From Nitrospinaceae bacterium UBA3496 (GTDB lineage Bacteria; UBA8248), in the NCBI GenBank assembly GCA_002377645.1, contig DFQF01000083.1, forward strand, positions 1-14,963: 14,963 bases of DNA. Direction: 5' to 3'. Of this stretch, positions 1 to 7,594 are shown piece by piece. Position numbers and translations under genes: made by a program. The notes under the pieces are model-generated. The model saw only the letters and a list, made by a program, of their open reading frames with translations, had not been told where the DNA came from and searched no databases. Positions within the stretch are counted from its first letter, which is position 1. The number at the start of each line of letters is the position of its first letter.

Positions 1-3
1 AAA

Positions 4-1095
4 ATGACAACGGAATATGCATGGTTCCTACCAACTGGAAGATATGGAGATGGACACGAGATTAACCCAGTCGTTTCGGAAAGACCTCCTACTGTAGAAT
101 ATATGAGTACAGTAGCTCAGGCTGCTGAAAAAGCTGGTTTTGTAAACTTATTGGTCCCCACAGGAACACACTGTTTGGATTCATGGTTATTTTCTCAGGC
201 AATTGCTGAAAGAACTTCTCATATCAAATTTTGTGTTGCTTTTAGACCAGGACTTATGAGTCCTGTCCTTGCAGCGCAGCAAGCGAATACTTTTGATTCT
301 ATTACCAAAGGAAGACTCACTATCAATATCGTCACCGGTTCAACTCCGGTCGATCAGAAAAGATATGGAGACCACCTTAATCATGATGAGAGATATGAAA
401 GAACAGAAGAATTTTTAGATATCGTGAAAGCGCTATGGAGCACAGATGAACCCGTTAATTTCAATGGAAAATATTACAAAATTGAAAACGCAACTATTTT
501 TGCTAAACCTCATACAGAACCACATCCTCCTATCTATTTAGGAGCAAGTTCAGAAAAAGGAAGGCAAGTGGGTGCAAAACATAGTGATGTTCATTTGATG
601 TGGGCTGTTGAACCCGAGAGAGTCGAAGAAGATGTGATTGATATGCGCACAAGAGCAGAAGAACTAGGCCGAAAAAACATAAAATTTGGTATCAGATTGC
701 ACATCTTGTGCAGAGAAACAAAGGAAGAAGCGAGGAAAACCGCTGAAAAGTTAATTGAAGGAAGTGATATTAATAACACTAAAGTTCATGCGGATCAGAG
801 GAATCGTTCAGAAAGTGAAGGACAAAGACGTATGAACGAACTTGCAAATCAAGAATCTTTATGGATTACAGACACTCTTTGGATGGGAGTAAATACAGTT
901 AGAGCAGGTGCAGGCGCTACACTAGTAGGGACGCCTCAAATGATTGCAAATGCATTAAAAGAGTATGTAGAGACAGGGGTAGATTGTTTTATATTATCAG
1001 GATGGCCACATTTAGAGGAAGCGCAGATTTTTGGAAATGAAATTATGCCTCTCCTAAAAGATACACATCCAATGACCTTCAATGACAATGGTTAG
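4..1095 (+). CDS. SsuD-like FMNH2-dependent monooxygenase (LLM class)
   Basis: This is a 363-residue luciferase-like TIM-barrel monooxygenase whose motifs resemble alkanesulfonate monooxygenase SsuD, which uses FMNH2 and O2 to cleave a sulfonate C-S bond into an aldehyde and sulfite. The N-terminus (WFLPT..GDGH) matches the usual SsuD start, so the ATG at base 4 is probably right, although only three bases precede it and a ribosome binding site cannot be judged. Counterparts of E. coli SsuD active-site residues are visible: Cys57 (C54), Arg231 and His233 in FGIRLH (R226, H228) and Arg300 (R297). The residue matching Tyr331 is Trp334, in SGWPHLEEA. The flexible-loop motif RSESEGQRRM (268-277) is kept. 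The protein ends shortly after the barrel, without the longer SsuD tail. No flavin reductase or sulfonate transporter is in view. It probably heads an operon with the two dehydrogenases downstream. The family call is firm; the substrate is unknown. Confidence 0.9.
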   Translation: MTTEYAWFLPTGRYGDGHEINPVVSERPPTVEYMSTVAQAAEKAGFVNLLVPTGTHCLDSWLFSQAIAERTSHIKFCVAFRPGLMSPVLAAQQANTFDSITKGRLTINIVTGSTPVDQKRYGDHLNHDERYERTEEFLDIVKALWSTDEPVNFNGKYYKIENATIFAKPHTEPHPPIYLGASSEKGRQVGAKHSDVHLMWAVEPERVEEDVIDMRTRAEELGRKNIKFGIRLHILCRETKEEARKTAEKLIEGSDINNTKVHADQRNRSESEGQRRMNELANQESLWITDTLWMGVNTVRAGAGATLVGTPQMIANALKEYVETGVDCFILSGWPHLEEAQIFGNEIMPLLKDTHPMTFNDNG

Positions 1096-1105
1096 AAAAA
1101 TAAAA

Positions 1106-2131
1106 ATGGATAAAAAAATTGCGGTATTAGGAGCGGGAGCAAATGGTAGTTCTATAGCAGCAGATCTTACAAAAGCTAACCTTGACGTCACGATTATTGA
1201 TCAATGGCCCGCTCACGTTGAAGCTATGAAAAAAAATGGACTCGACATCACGATGCCAGATGAGCATCTACAAATACCCGTAAAGGCCTGGCATTTATGT
1301 GAATTAGCCGAACATGTCCCCGCATTTGATATTGTTTTCTTGGTCGCTAAATCTTACGATACTCATTGGCTAACCCAATTAATCGAACCTTACCTGAAAG
1401 AAGAAGGCATTTTTGTTGGTCTACAAAACAGTATGAATAATCAAATAATTGCGGACGTTGTAGGAATCGAGCGAACTATTGGAGCCGTCGTTGAACTATC
1501 CTCCGCTCTCTTTAAACCGGGTATCGTCCAGCGGAATACTGCTAGAACTGGCACTTGGTTTGGTCTCGGGGAATTAGATAACTCGGTAACACCTCGGCTT
1601 AATTTAATTAAAACAATCATAGAGAACATTGCAATAGTTGAGTTATCTCAAAATATCGAGAGTGCTAAATGGACGAAACTAATTTGCAATTCGATGACTT
1701 CAGCACCTATTGCACTAACGGGGCTTAAAAATCATGACGCTAGAGATCTCCCAGGCATGTTCGAAATTGCTGTTCGGCTTGGACGAGAAGCACTCGAAGT
1801 CGGAAGAGCTTTAGGACACGAAATGCAGCCAATTTTTGGTTTGTCTGCTGAGGAAATGTCCGGGGATTCCGATGATATACTTATCAAAATAATGAAGACA
1901 TTATCAAAACATGTAGGACCAAATTCCGTAACAGCCGCAGTACACGATCACATAAAGGGTCGTAAAACCGAGACAATTAACATCAATGGATTGGTTGTAA
2001 AAAAAGGAAAAGAACTTGGCATTCCCGTTCCTTGTAATAGCGCTGTTACTGAACTAGATGGACGAATCACTAAAGGGGAACTAACTATGGGTGAGTCAAA
2101 CCTTGATCTGCTAAAATCTATGATTGATTGA
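1106..2131 (+). CDS. Ketopantoate reductase-family (ApbA/PanE-like) dehydrogenase, copy A
   Basis: This is a 341-residue two-domain NAD(P)-dependent oxidoreductase of the ketopantoate reductase fold. The N-terminal Rossmann motif is GAGANG (9-14). Residues matching the E. coli PanE catalytic set are present: Lys82 (AKSYDT), Asn108 (LQNSM), Lys191 (WTKL, the general acid) and Glu289 (RKTETINING). I chose the ATG at 1106 because MDKK aligns with MNKK of the next gene and the 20-odd bases before it are nearly identical in both genes. The frame is open back to ATG 1082, which would overlap the monooxygenase by 14 bases. Its substrate is probably an alpha-keto acid or similar carbonyl compound (or the reverse oxidation) rather than ketopantoate, because two copies sit beside a monooxygenase and not beside panB or panC. 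The family is well supported; the substrate is not. Confidence 0.85.
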   Translation: MDKKIAVLGAGANGSSIAADLTKANLDVTIIDQWPAHVEAMKKNGLDITMPDEHLQIPVKAWHLCELAEHVPAFDIVFLVAKSYDTHWLTQLIEPYLKEEGIFVGLQNSMNNQIIADVVGIERTIGAVVELSSALFKPGIVQRNTARTGTWFGLGELDNSVTPRLNLIKTIIENIAIVELSQNIESAKWTKLICNSMTSAPIALTGLKNHDARDLPGMFEIAVRLGREALEVGRALGHEMQPIFGLSAEEMSGDSDDILIKIMKTLSKHVGPNSVTAAVHDHIKGRKTETININGLVVKKGKELGIPVPCNSAVTELDGRITKGELTMGESNLDLLKSMID

Positions 2132-2142
2132 ACCTAAAAAAA

Positions 2143-2163
2143 AGTTTCAAGCGTTTTGAAACT
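2143..2163. other. Small stem-loop between the two dehydrogenase genes
   Basis: AGTTTCAA (2143-2150) and TTGAAACT (2156-2163) form a perfect 8-bp stem with a five-base loop. A run of eight A lies at 2136-2143, so read on the minus strand the stem is followed by a T-tract like an intrinsic terminator. On the plus strand there is no T-tract after it. No minus-strand gene lies upstream that would need a terminator here. It could limit antisense transcripts, or be a processing or stability element of the plus-strand mRNA, or be chance in AT-rich DNA. It falls before the chosen start of the next gene and argues against the longer TTG-initiated reading from 2156. Confidence 0.35.
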
Positions 2164-2200
2164 AATCGAATTACCTTTAATTATGAACAGGAAAATAAAA

Positions 2201-3241
2201 ATGAATAAAAAAATTGCCGTAGTAGGAACAGGAGCTATTGGTAGTAGTGTCGGAGCAGATCTAACCGATGCGGGGTACGATGTAACGATTGTCGATCAAT
2301 GGCCGCAACACGTAGAAGCGATGAAGTCATCCGGACTACATATTGAAATGACTGATTTAGATCTTAAGATTCCTGTAACTGCGTATCATCTATGCGAAAT
2401 GGCTTCGGTAAAACCTGCTTTTGACATCGTCTTTTTAACTTCAAAATCCTATGACACTAGGTGGCTTGCAGAATTCATCAAACCTTACTTAAAAGAAGAC
2501 GGAACTTTAGTAAGCTTACAAAATAGTATGAATGATGATGACCATGCCTCAATTATAGGAAAAGAAAGAACTGTCGGATGTGTTATAGAACTTTCTGCAG
2601 AAATTTTTACTCCTGGAAAAGTACAACGTAATACCACCCGAAGTGGAACTTGGTTTGCGGTTGGTGAACTCGACGGACAAATCACAGAAAGAGCAAAAGA
2701 ATTACAGAAAATTCTTAGCAATGTTGCTGTAACGGATATTACGGAAAATATATATGGTGCAAGATGGACAAAATTAACAGTAAACTCTATGACTATGGGT
2801 CCATTTGGAGTTTTAGGTCTTCGAGCAGCAGAAGCATTACAACTTCCAGGAATGCTCGATCTGAATGTCGAAATAGGAAAAGAATGTTTAGAAATTGGTA
2901 CTCAAGCTGGATATCAAATCGAACCTGTTTTTGGTTTAAGTGAAGACGATTTTGCTGGACCAATAGACCAAGTTTTAAAAACAGCTATGAAAACATTACA
3001 AAATCATACTGGACCCAAAAGTAGAACTGCACCGATTCAAGACCATATTAAAAATAGGAAAAATGAACTGGAATATATTAATGGATTGGTCTCAAAAAAA
3101 GCGAAAGAACTGGGAATTCCTTCTCCATACAATGATGCAGTGGCCGAAATAGCACGAAGAATAAACAGAGGGGAACTGGAAATGGATGCTTCTCATTATG
3201 AACTTATTATAGAATTAGCAAAAAAGAAAAAATCATCTTAA
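2201..3241 (+). CDS. Ketopantoate reductase-family (ApbA/PanE-like) dehydrogenase, copy B
   Basis: This 346-residue paralogue of the preceding gene aligns with it from Met1 to about residue 341 without a gap, with about 184 identical residues by hand count (roughly 54%). It has the Rossmann motif GTGAIG (9-14) and the same expected catalytic residues: Lys82, Asn108, Lys191 and Glu289 (in KNELEYING). The C-terminus ends in a lysine-rich tail. The start at ATG 2201 has an AGGA about nine bases upstream, and the leader closely repeats that of copy A. The frame extends back to ATG 2183 and to a TTG at 2156, but the latter lies within a hairpin. The gap from copy A is about 70 bases, so co-transcription is likely. 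Keeping all catalytic positions in both copies suggests two active enzymes with different substrates or stereochemistry; this is inference. Confidence 0.85.
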   Translation: MNKKIAVVGTGAIGSSVGADLTDAGYDVTIVDQWPQHVEAMKSSGLHIEMTDLDLKIPVTAYHLCEMASVKPAFDIVFLTSKSYDTRWLAEFIKPYLKEDGTLVSLQNSMNDDDHASIIGKERTVGCVIELSAEIFTPGKVQRNTTRSGTWFAVGELDGQITERAKELQKILSNVAVTDITENIYGARWTKLTVNSMTMGPFGVLGLRAAEALQLPGMLDLNVEIGKECLEIGTQAGYQIEPVFGLSEDDFAGPIDQVLKTAMKTLQNHTGPKSRTAPIQDHIKNRKNELEYINGLVSKKAKELGIPSPYNDAVAEIARRINRGELEMDASHYELIIELAKKKKSS

Positions 3242-3251
3242 AAATTGAAAT

Positions 3252-3917
3252 TTACAATAAACTTTCTGGTTTATGTCTTACTATTTTCGCATCAACCATA
3301 TAGATGACATCTTCCGCTATATTGGTAGAATAATCAGATATTCTTTCTAGAAATTTTGCTATTGCACCGCAGCGAGAAAGTGCTTCAGTCATTGATGGAT
3401 CTTTTTTTATCTGTCGATAAACTTCTTGATACACTTTCCTATTAATCTCATCTATTTCGTCATCTTCTCTTATAACTTCATTAGCCATATCAACATCTTG
3501 TTCTATCAGCGAAGAAAGGGACTTCTTTAACATATTTCGAGTCTTATCAGCCATACCCTCTAAATCAAAAGGCATTTTGAGTTCGGCTTCTTTGAATAAA
3601 TAGATGCAACGATCCGCTATATTCACGGAAATATCAGCAATTCTTTCTAGATCGTTATTAATTTTCAAAACTGCCACTAGAAACCGAAGATCAATTGCAA
3701 CTGGTTGATATAGAGCCATAACTTTCAAGCAATCTTCTTCCACTTCTACTTCTAATGTGTCAATTAAATGGTCATTTTCTATTACTTCCTCAGCTAAAGA
3801 ACGGTCGTTTTTTACTAGAGAAAGAACCGCTTTTTCTACACTTTCTTCTACCAAAGAACTCAAAGACAGTATTTTTTTCTTAATCTTTTCTAATTCATCT
3901 CTAAAAAGTTTTGTCAT
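3252..3917 (-). CDS. phoU: Phosphate signalling regulator PhoU
   Basis: This 221-residue all-helical protein has two tandem PhoU repeats (about 15-105 and 120-207). Each carries the metal-binding E-x3-D signature in the same context: E91-R-I-A-D95 and E191-R-I-S-D195. PhoU proteins bridge the PstSCAB transporter and the PhoR kinase, keeping the Pho regulon off when phosphate is plentiful, and they moderate phosphate uptake. It is the last gene of the minus-strand pst cluster, 18 bases after pstB, the usual place. The ATG at 3917 is preceded by AGGA at a slightly long spacing. It ends only ten bases from the convergent end of dehydrogenase copy B, with no clear terminator between them. Length and fold are standard for the family. 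Confidence 0.96.
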   Translation of the reverse strand: MTKLFRDELEKIKKKILSLSSLVEESVEKAVLSLVKNDRSLAEEVIENDHLIDTLEVEVEEDCLKVMALYQPVAIDLRFLVAVLKINNDLERIADISVNIADRCIYLFKEAELKMPFDLEGMADKTRNMLKKSLSSLIEQDVDMANEVIREDDEIDEINRKVYQEVYRQIKKDPSMTEALSRCGAIAKFLERISDYSTNIAEDVIYMVDAKIVRHKPESLL

Positions 3918-3935
3918 TTTAATTCATCCTATATT

Positions 3936-4700
3936 TTATCCGAAACGGCCAGTGATATAGTCTTCTGTTTTTTGCATTTTAGGTTTAGTGAAAATTGTTT
4001 TCGTTGGTCCATGTTCTATTAATTTTCCTTCAAAAAGAAAAACTGTATCATCTGAAATCCTTGAAGCTTGCTGCATATTATGTGTAACTACAAGAATCGT
4101 GTACCTTGATCTAAGTTCACCTATCAAACTTTCTATCCGAGCAGTTGCCCTAGGATCAAGAGCCGAACAGGGTTCATCCATAAGGATAATTTCTGGATTC
4201 ATTGCAATCGCTCTTGCTATACAAAGACGTTGTTGCTGTCCACCTGATAAGTCTAGGGCAGATTCATGCAATCGATCCTTTACTTCTTCCCATAATGCAG
4301 ATCTTTTCAAAGAAGTTTCAACAAGTTCCTCTGGATCTTTCAAAAATCCATTAATCTTTGGACCCCAAACAATATTTTGATAAATTGTTTTTGGAAAAGG
4401 GTTTGGCCTTTGAAAAACCATTCCAATATTTCGTCTTACATCTATAGGATCAATTTCCTCTCCGTAAAGTCCTGCATTCTCTAGAGATACATTTCCCTTT
4501 GTAACAACAGTTGGGTAAAAATCGTTCATTCTATTAAAAGAACGTAGCATTGTACTTTTACCACATCCAGATGGACCAATGATTGCAGTAACTTTATTCT
4601 TTTTAAAATCTAAACTTACGTCATCAATTGCACAGGTTTCACCATAAAATATCGATAGGTTCCTAACTTTTAGAGCAATTTCTTCTTCGATTTCTTTCAT
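3936..4700 (-). CDS. pstB: Phosphate ABC transporter ATP-binding protein PstB
   Basis: This is the 254-residue cytoplasmic ATPase that drives phosphate import by PstSCAB. All ABC ATPase motifs are intact: Walker [10 protein letters not shown] (42-50), Q-loop Gln97 in VFQRPNPFP, signature LSGGQQQR (151-158), Walker B IILMDE (171-176), D-loop SALD (179-182) and switch His207. The N-R-M-N-D segment after Walker A (about 56-60) and the RPNPFP motif are typical of PstB rather than of other importers. The ATG at 4700 has AGGGA a few bases upstream. It lies 17 bases downstream of pstA and 18 upstream of phoU, consistent with one polycistronic mRNA. Length is normal. Confidence 0.98.
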   Translation of the reverse strand: MKEIEEEIALKVRNLSIFYGETCAIDDVSLDFKKNKVTAIIGPSGCGKSTMLRSFNRMNDFYPTVVTKGNVSLENAGLYGEEIDPIDVRRNIGMVFQRPNPFPKTIYQNIVWGPKINGFLKDPEELVETSLKRSALWEEVKDRLHESALDLSGGQQQRLCIARAIAMNPEIILMDEPCSALDPRATARIESLIGELRSRYTILVVTHNMQQASRISDDTVFLFEGKLIEHGPTKTIFTKPKMQKTEDYITGRFG

Positions 4701-4717
4701 AATTTTCCCTTTTAGGA

Positions 4718-5566
4718 CTAATTCCTATATCTTTGAAAACGTTGTCTTACCATAACCGCTCCAAAATTCATGACAAACAGAAAAACTAAAAGAACTATGA
4801 TTCCTGCACCCGCAATTCCATGAAAAGCAGCCTGAGGACGTCCAGCCCAATTGTAAATTTGTATTGGAAGAGAAGTAAATGAATCCCAAGGACCTTCAGG
4901 AACAAATGCCACGTAGCTTAAGGCACCAATCATAATAAGGGGAGCAGTCTCACCAACTGCTCTAGAAATAGCTAAAATTAATCCTGTCATAATACCAGGA
5001 AGAGCAGCGGGTAGAACTTGACCAAATGCAACTTGAAATTTTCTCGCCCCTACTGAATAAGCAGCATGTCGTATGGAATCAGGAACCGCACGAATCGCTT
5101 CTTGTGAAGAAATAATAATGACGGGAAGTATCAATAAAGTTAATGTTAAAGACCCAGACCAAAGACTCCGGTCTAATCCGAAAAATCGAACAAAAATAGC
5201 AAGACCTAGTAACCCATAGACAATAGAGGGTGTACCTGCAAGATTTAAAATATTGATTTGTACCCAGTTAATATATCTCTTTTTTGGAGCGTATTCTTCT
5301 AAATACAACGCAGAAGCTACTCCTAACGGAACAGAAAATAAAGCTGTCATAGAAATTACCCAAGCACTTCCGTATAAAGCAGATTTTAGTCCAGCTTTAT
5401 GAGGAAAACGTGAAGGAAAATTTGTAAAGAAATCCCAACGTAAATATGAGACACCTTCTAATAAAATATGAATTATCAAAATAGACAGGACTAAAACAGC
5501 CGCAAAAGTAACGGATCTGCATAAAACAAGGAAAAATCTTTGCTTTCGGTACCTTGCCTCTACCAT
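4718..5566 (-). CDS. pstA: Phosphate ABC transporter permease PstA
   Basis: This is a 282-residue inner-membrane permease that pairs with PstC to form the phosphate channel. About six hydrophobic segments are visible: near 18-37, 66-90, 108-130, 138-154, 190-215 and 250-272. A cytoplasmic EAA-type loop that contacts PstB spans about 156-190 ([11 protein letters not shown], then VGARK). The [10 protein letters not shown] motif (201-210) is typical of PstA. The start ATG shares one base with the pstC stop (TAATG), indicating translational coupling, and an AGGGA lies just upstream. Nothing in the sequence suggests damage. Confidence 0.97.
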   Translation of the reverse strand: MVEARYRKQRFFLVLCRSVTFAAVLVLSILIIHILLEGVSYLRWDFFTNFPSRFPHKAGLKSALYGSAWVISMTALFSVPLGVASALYLEEYAPKKRYINWVQINILNLAGTPSIVYGLLGLAIFVRFFGLDRSLWSGSLTLTLLILPVIIISSQEAIRAVPDSIRHAAYSVGARKFQVAFGQVLPAALPGIMTGLILAISRAVGETAPLIMIGALSYVAFVPEGPWDSFTSLPIQIYNWAGRPQAAFHGIAGAGIIVLLVFLFVMNFGAVMVRQRFQRYRN

Positions 5567-6453
5567 TATTTCCCTACTGTTTTAGAATGAAGAAAATGGT
5601 TACCTATCATATTCATTATCAGCGTCATAAAAAACAATAAAGCTCCTACTGCAAAACAAGTTTGATATTCAATACCTCCTCTAGGAGTATCACCCAAACT
5701 AACCTGTACAATATAAGCGGTAATAGTTTGAATACTTTCTAGTGGATTGAATGTCATTCTTGGGGTAGCTCCTGCGGCTAATGTAACCGCCATTGTCTCA
5801 CCTATAGCCCTCGAAACAGCAAGTACAATTGACGCAGCTATACGTGATTTTGCTGCGGGCATAATAACTTGTGTAATGACTTCATATGGCGTTGCTCCTA
5901 AGGCATAGGCCCCTTCTCTAATATCTGACGGAACAGCGCGGAAAGCATCATCACAAAGAGATGAAATCATCGGTAAAATCATAATTCCAACTACAATTCC
6001 CGCACTTAGAGCATTAAAAACTCCCATATCTGGAAATAACATTTTAAATGCAGGAGTAATAAATGTGAGTGCAAAATAGCCATATACAATTGTAGGAATG
6101 CCAGCCAGAATTTCTAGGACAGGCTTAATAATCGAACTTAATTTTGGAGAACAAAATTCATTCAAATAGGCGGCAATAAGTATTCCAGCTGGTACCGCAA
6201 CAATGATTGCCCCAACTACTATCATCAGGGTCCCACACACTAGCGGGAGAACACCAAAAGATTTTGGATCCAGAAGAGGTTCCCAACGGGTTCCCAACAA
6301 AAAATCAAAAAGATTTATAGACTGGAAAAAAACGAAAGACTCCTGCCCCAAGATCCAAACAACTGTGCCAGTTGTTACAAACGTAACAGAAACACACAGA
6401 AACAAAAAACCATGGATCCCATGGTCTATTAATTTAAATTTATTTAAGTACAT
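5566..6453 (-). CDS. pstC: Phosphate ABC transporter permease PstC
   Basis: This is a 295-residue integral membrane permease and partner of PstA. Hydrophobic spans are visible at about 15-37, 68-97, 113-135, 147-165, 203-228 and 266-287. The EAA-type coupling loop for PstB lies at about 168-200 (DDAFRAVPSDIR, then GAYALGATPYEV). The SRAIGETMAV motif (214-223) marks it as PstC. The ATG at 6453 has AGGG about nine bases upstream. It overlaps pstA by one base and lies 76 bases after pstS, a gap that holds a strong stem-loop. Length is slightly short but within the family range. Confidence 0.97.
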   Translation of the reverse strand: MYLNKFKLIDHGIHGFLFLCVSVTFVTTGTVVWILGQESFVFFQSINLFDFLLGTRWEPLLDPKSFGVLPLVCGTLMIVVGAIIVAVPAGILIAAYLNEFCSPKLSSIIKPVLEILAGIPTIVYGYFALTFITPAFKMLFPDMGVFNALSAGIVVGIMILPMISSLCDDAFRAVPSDIREGAYALGATPYEVITQVIMPAAKSRIAASIVLAVSRAIGETMAVTLAAGATPRMTFNPLESIQTITAYIVQVSLGDTPRGGIEYQTCFAVGALLFFMTLIMNMIGNHFLHSKTVGK

Positions 6454-6486
6454 TAAATTAACCCTATCGAAATAAGATCTTTATAA

Positions 6487-6519
6487 AGGAAGAGTCGGAA
6501 ATACAAACCGACTCTTCCT
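6487..6519 (-). promoter_or_regulatory. Intercistronic stem-loop between pstS and pstC
   Basis: A perfect 12-bp inverted repeat (AGGAAGAGTCGG at 6487-6498 pairing with 6508-6519) with a nine-base loop starts 10 bases after the pstS stop. On the transcribed minus strand it is followed only by a short, broken T stretch, so a full terminator is unlikely. Comparable hairpins after genes for abundant binding proteins protect the upstream message from 3' decay or cause partial termination, giving more binding protein than permease. That role is inferred here. It is the most stable secondary structure I noticed in the window apart from the tRNA. Confidence 0.7.
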
Positions 6520-6529
6520 CTGACAAAAA

Positions 6530-7456
6530 CTATTTAAACATCTCCACTTTCTTTAAGCCATCTTCATACTGACTCTTTGGAAGGGGAATATATCCTACTT
6601 CTTTAGAAAGACTTCCACTATTTTTGAGATAAAATTTCACAAATTCGTAAACCACTTTTTTCTTTAAAGAATCAGTACGAACATAAATGAAAATCGGTCT
6701 AGAAAGTGGTTTATAAGAACCGTTGTTAATAGTAACCATAGTAGGTTTAACGGGGGCATTATTCTTGTATTTGATTGGAACTACATTTAATTTATCTTTG
6801 TTTTCGATGTAATAGGCAAAACCAAAATAACCTAGTGCACCCCTTGAACCAGAAACACCTTGAACCAGAACGTTATCATCTTCACTTTTTGTAAAATCCG
6901 ATCGACTACGCTGAGATTTCCCATTTATTTTTTTTGTAAAATAATCAAACGTTCCAGAATCGGTTCCAGGGGCAAACAAAGTCATTTTAACATTTGGAAA
7001 CGAAGAACGTACCTGATTCCAATTTTTCACTAAACTCCCTCGTTTCCATATCTTATGCAGTTCTTTTACACTTAAATAATCTGCCCAATTATTCTTTTTA
7101 TTAACAACAACTGAAAGTCCATCAAAAGCTACAGGTAGTTCAATATATTTAATTCCTTCTTTTTTTGCTTTTTTAATTTCTATATCTTTAATTCTTCTAG
7201 ACGCATCATTAATAACTGTTTCGCCAGCTAGAAATTTTTTGAAACCACCACCTGTTCCAGAAACTCCAACTGTCACACGTACTCTCCTATGTACTTTCCC
7301 AAATTCTTCAGCTACTGCTTCAGTAATTGGAAAAACTGTACTTGAACCATCAATCCTAATGGTTCCTTTTAGTGCAGCAAATGCTTCTGAACTCATTAAC
7401 ACTGCAAACACTAAAATCAAAAAAATCTTTGAAACTTTACTAATCAAACTTTTCAT
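6530..7456 (-). CDS. pstS: Periplasmic phosphate-binding protein PstS
   Basis: This is a 308-residue solute-binding protein that delivers phosphate to PstCA. A signal peptide is clear: Lys-rich start, hydrophobic core about 10-20, then SSEAFA with likely cleavage after Ala27; there is no lipobox. Phosphate-site motifs of the PstS/SphX family follow in order: GSSTVFP (37-43), SGTGGG (66-71), DASR (84-87), FDG (111-113) and TDSGT (165-169). I chose ATG 7456; the frame opens with a TTG one codon earlier. A GAGGGG lies eight bases before the ATG. It is the first transporter gene after phoR, across a spacer of 138 bases that probably holds its own promoter. Confidence 0.97.
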   Translation of the reverse strand: MKSLISKVSKIFLILVFAVLMSSEAFAALKGTIRIDGSSTVFPITEAVAEEFGKVHRRVRVTVGVSGTGGGFKKFLAGETVINDASRRIKDIEIKKAKKEGIKYIELPVAFDGLSVVVNKKNNWADYLSVKELHKIWKRGSLVKNWNQVRSSFPNVKMTLFAPGTDSGTFDYFTKKINGKSQRSRSDFTKSEDDNVLVQGVSGSRGALGYFGFAYYIENKDKLNVVPIKYKNNAPVKPTMVTINNGSYKPLSRPIFIYVRTDSLKKKVVYEFVKFYLKNSGSLSKEVGYIPLPKSQYEDGLKKVEMFK

Positions 7457-7471
7457 CAAACAATCCCCTCA

Positions 7472-7529
7472 CTAATAAAAGAAAAATATAAAAAACCTAT
7501 TGAAAGGATAAAAACTTTTTATTAGAAAA
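7472..7529 (-). promoter_or_regulatory. Putative Pho-regulon control region upstream of pstS
   Basis: The spacer before pstS contains TTTTATTAGAAAA (7517-7529), a 13-base word that also occurs upstream of phoB in the same orientation. An inverted partial copy, CTAATAAAAG, lies at 7472-7481 and could pair with CTTTTTATTAG (7515-7525) with one bulged base. On the minus strand TAAT recurs once at an 11-base interval (TAATTCTT then TAATAAAA), the spacing expected of PhoB half-sites. The sequence does not resemble the E. coli Pho-box consensus, and the region is very AT-rich. This is a candidate only. Confidence 0.35.
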
Positions 7530-7594
7530 GAATTAAATTGTTATGAGGATATCAACAGAAGATTGTTAGATTTTGATTAGGATTAGGATTATAT

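Noticed and set aside
2156..2200. TTG-initiated N-terminal extension of dehydrogenase copy B
   Set aside because: The first codons lie in a hairpin, the extension is not matched in copy A, and the conserved leader and Rossmann start favour ATG 2201.
1106..3241. Calling either dehydrogenase panE
   Set aside because: Catalytic residues fit the fold, but duplication and linkage to a monooxygenase rather than pantothenate genes argue against assigning ketopantoate as substrate.
3988..4380. A 130-codon open frame antisense to pstB
   Set aside because: It lies wholly inside a strongly conserved ABC ATPase gene on the other strand, its translation shows no domain, and no ribosome binding site supports it.
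7508..7522. ATAAAAA-C-TTTTTAT palindrome upstream of pstS as a hairpin terminator
   Set aside because: A one-base loop cannot form a stable hairpin and the stem has no G:C pair; it is probably a by-product of A/T tracts.
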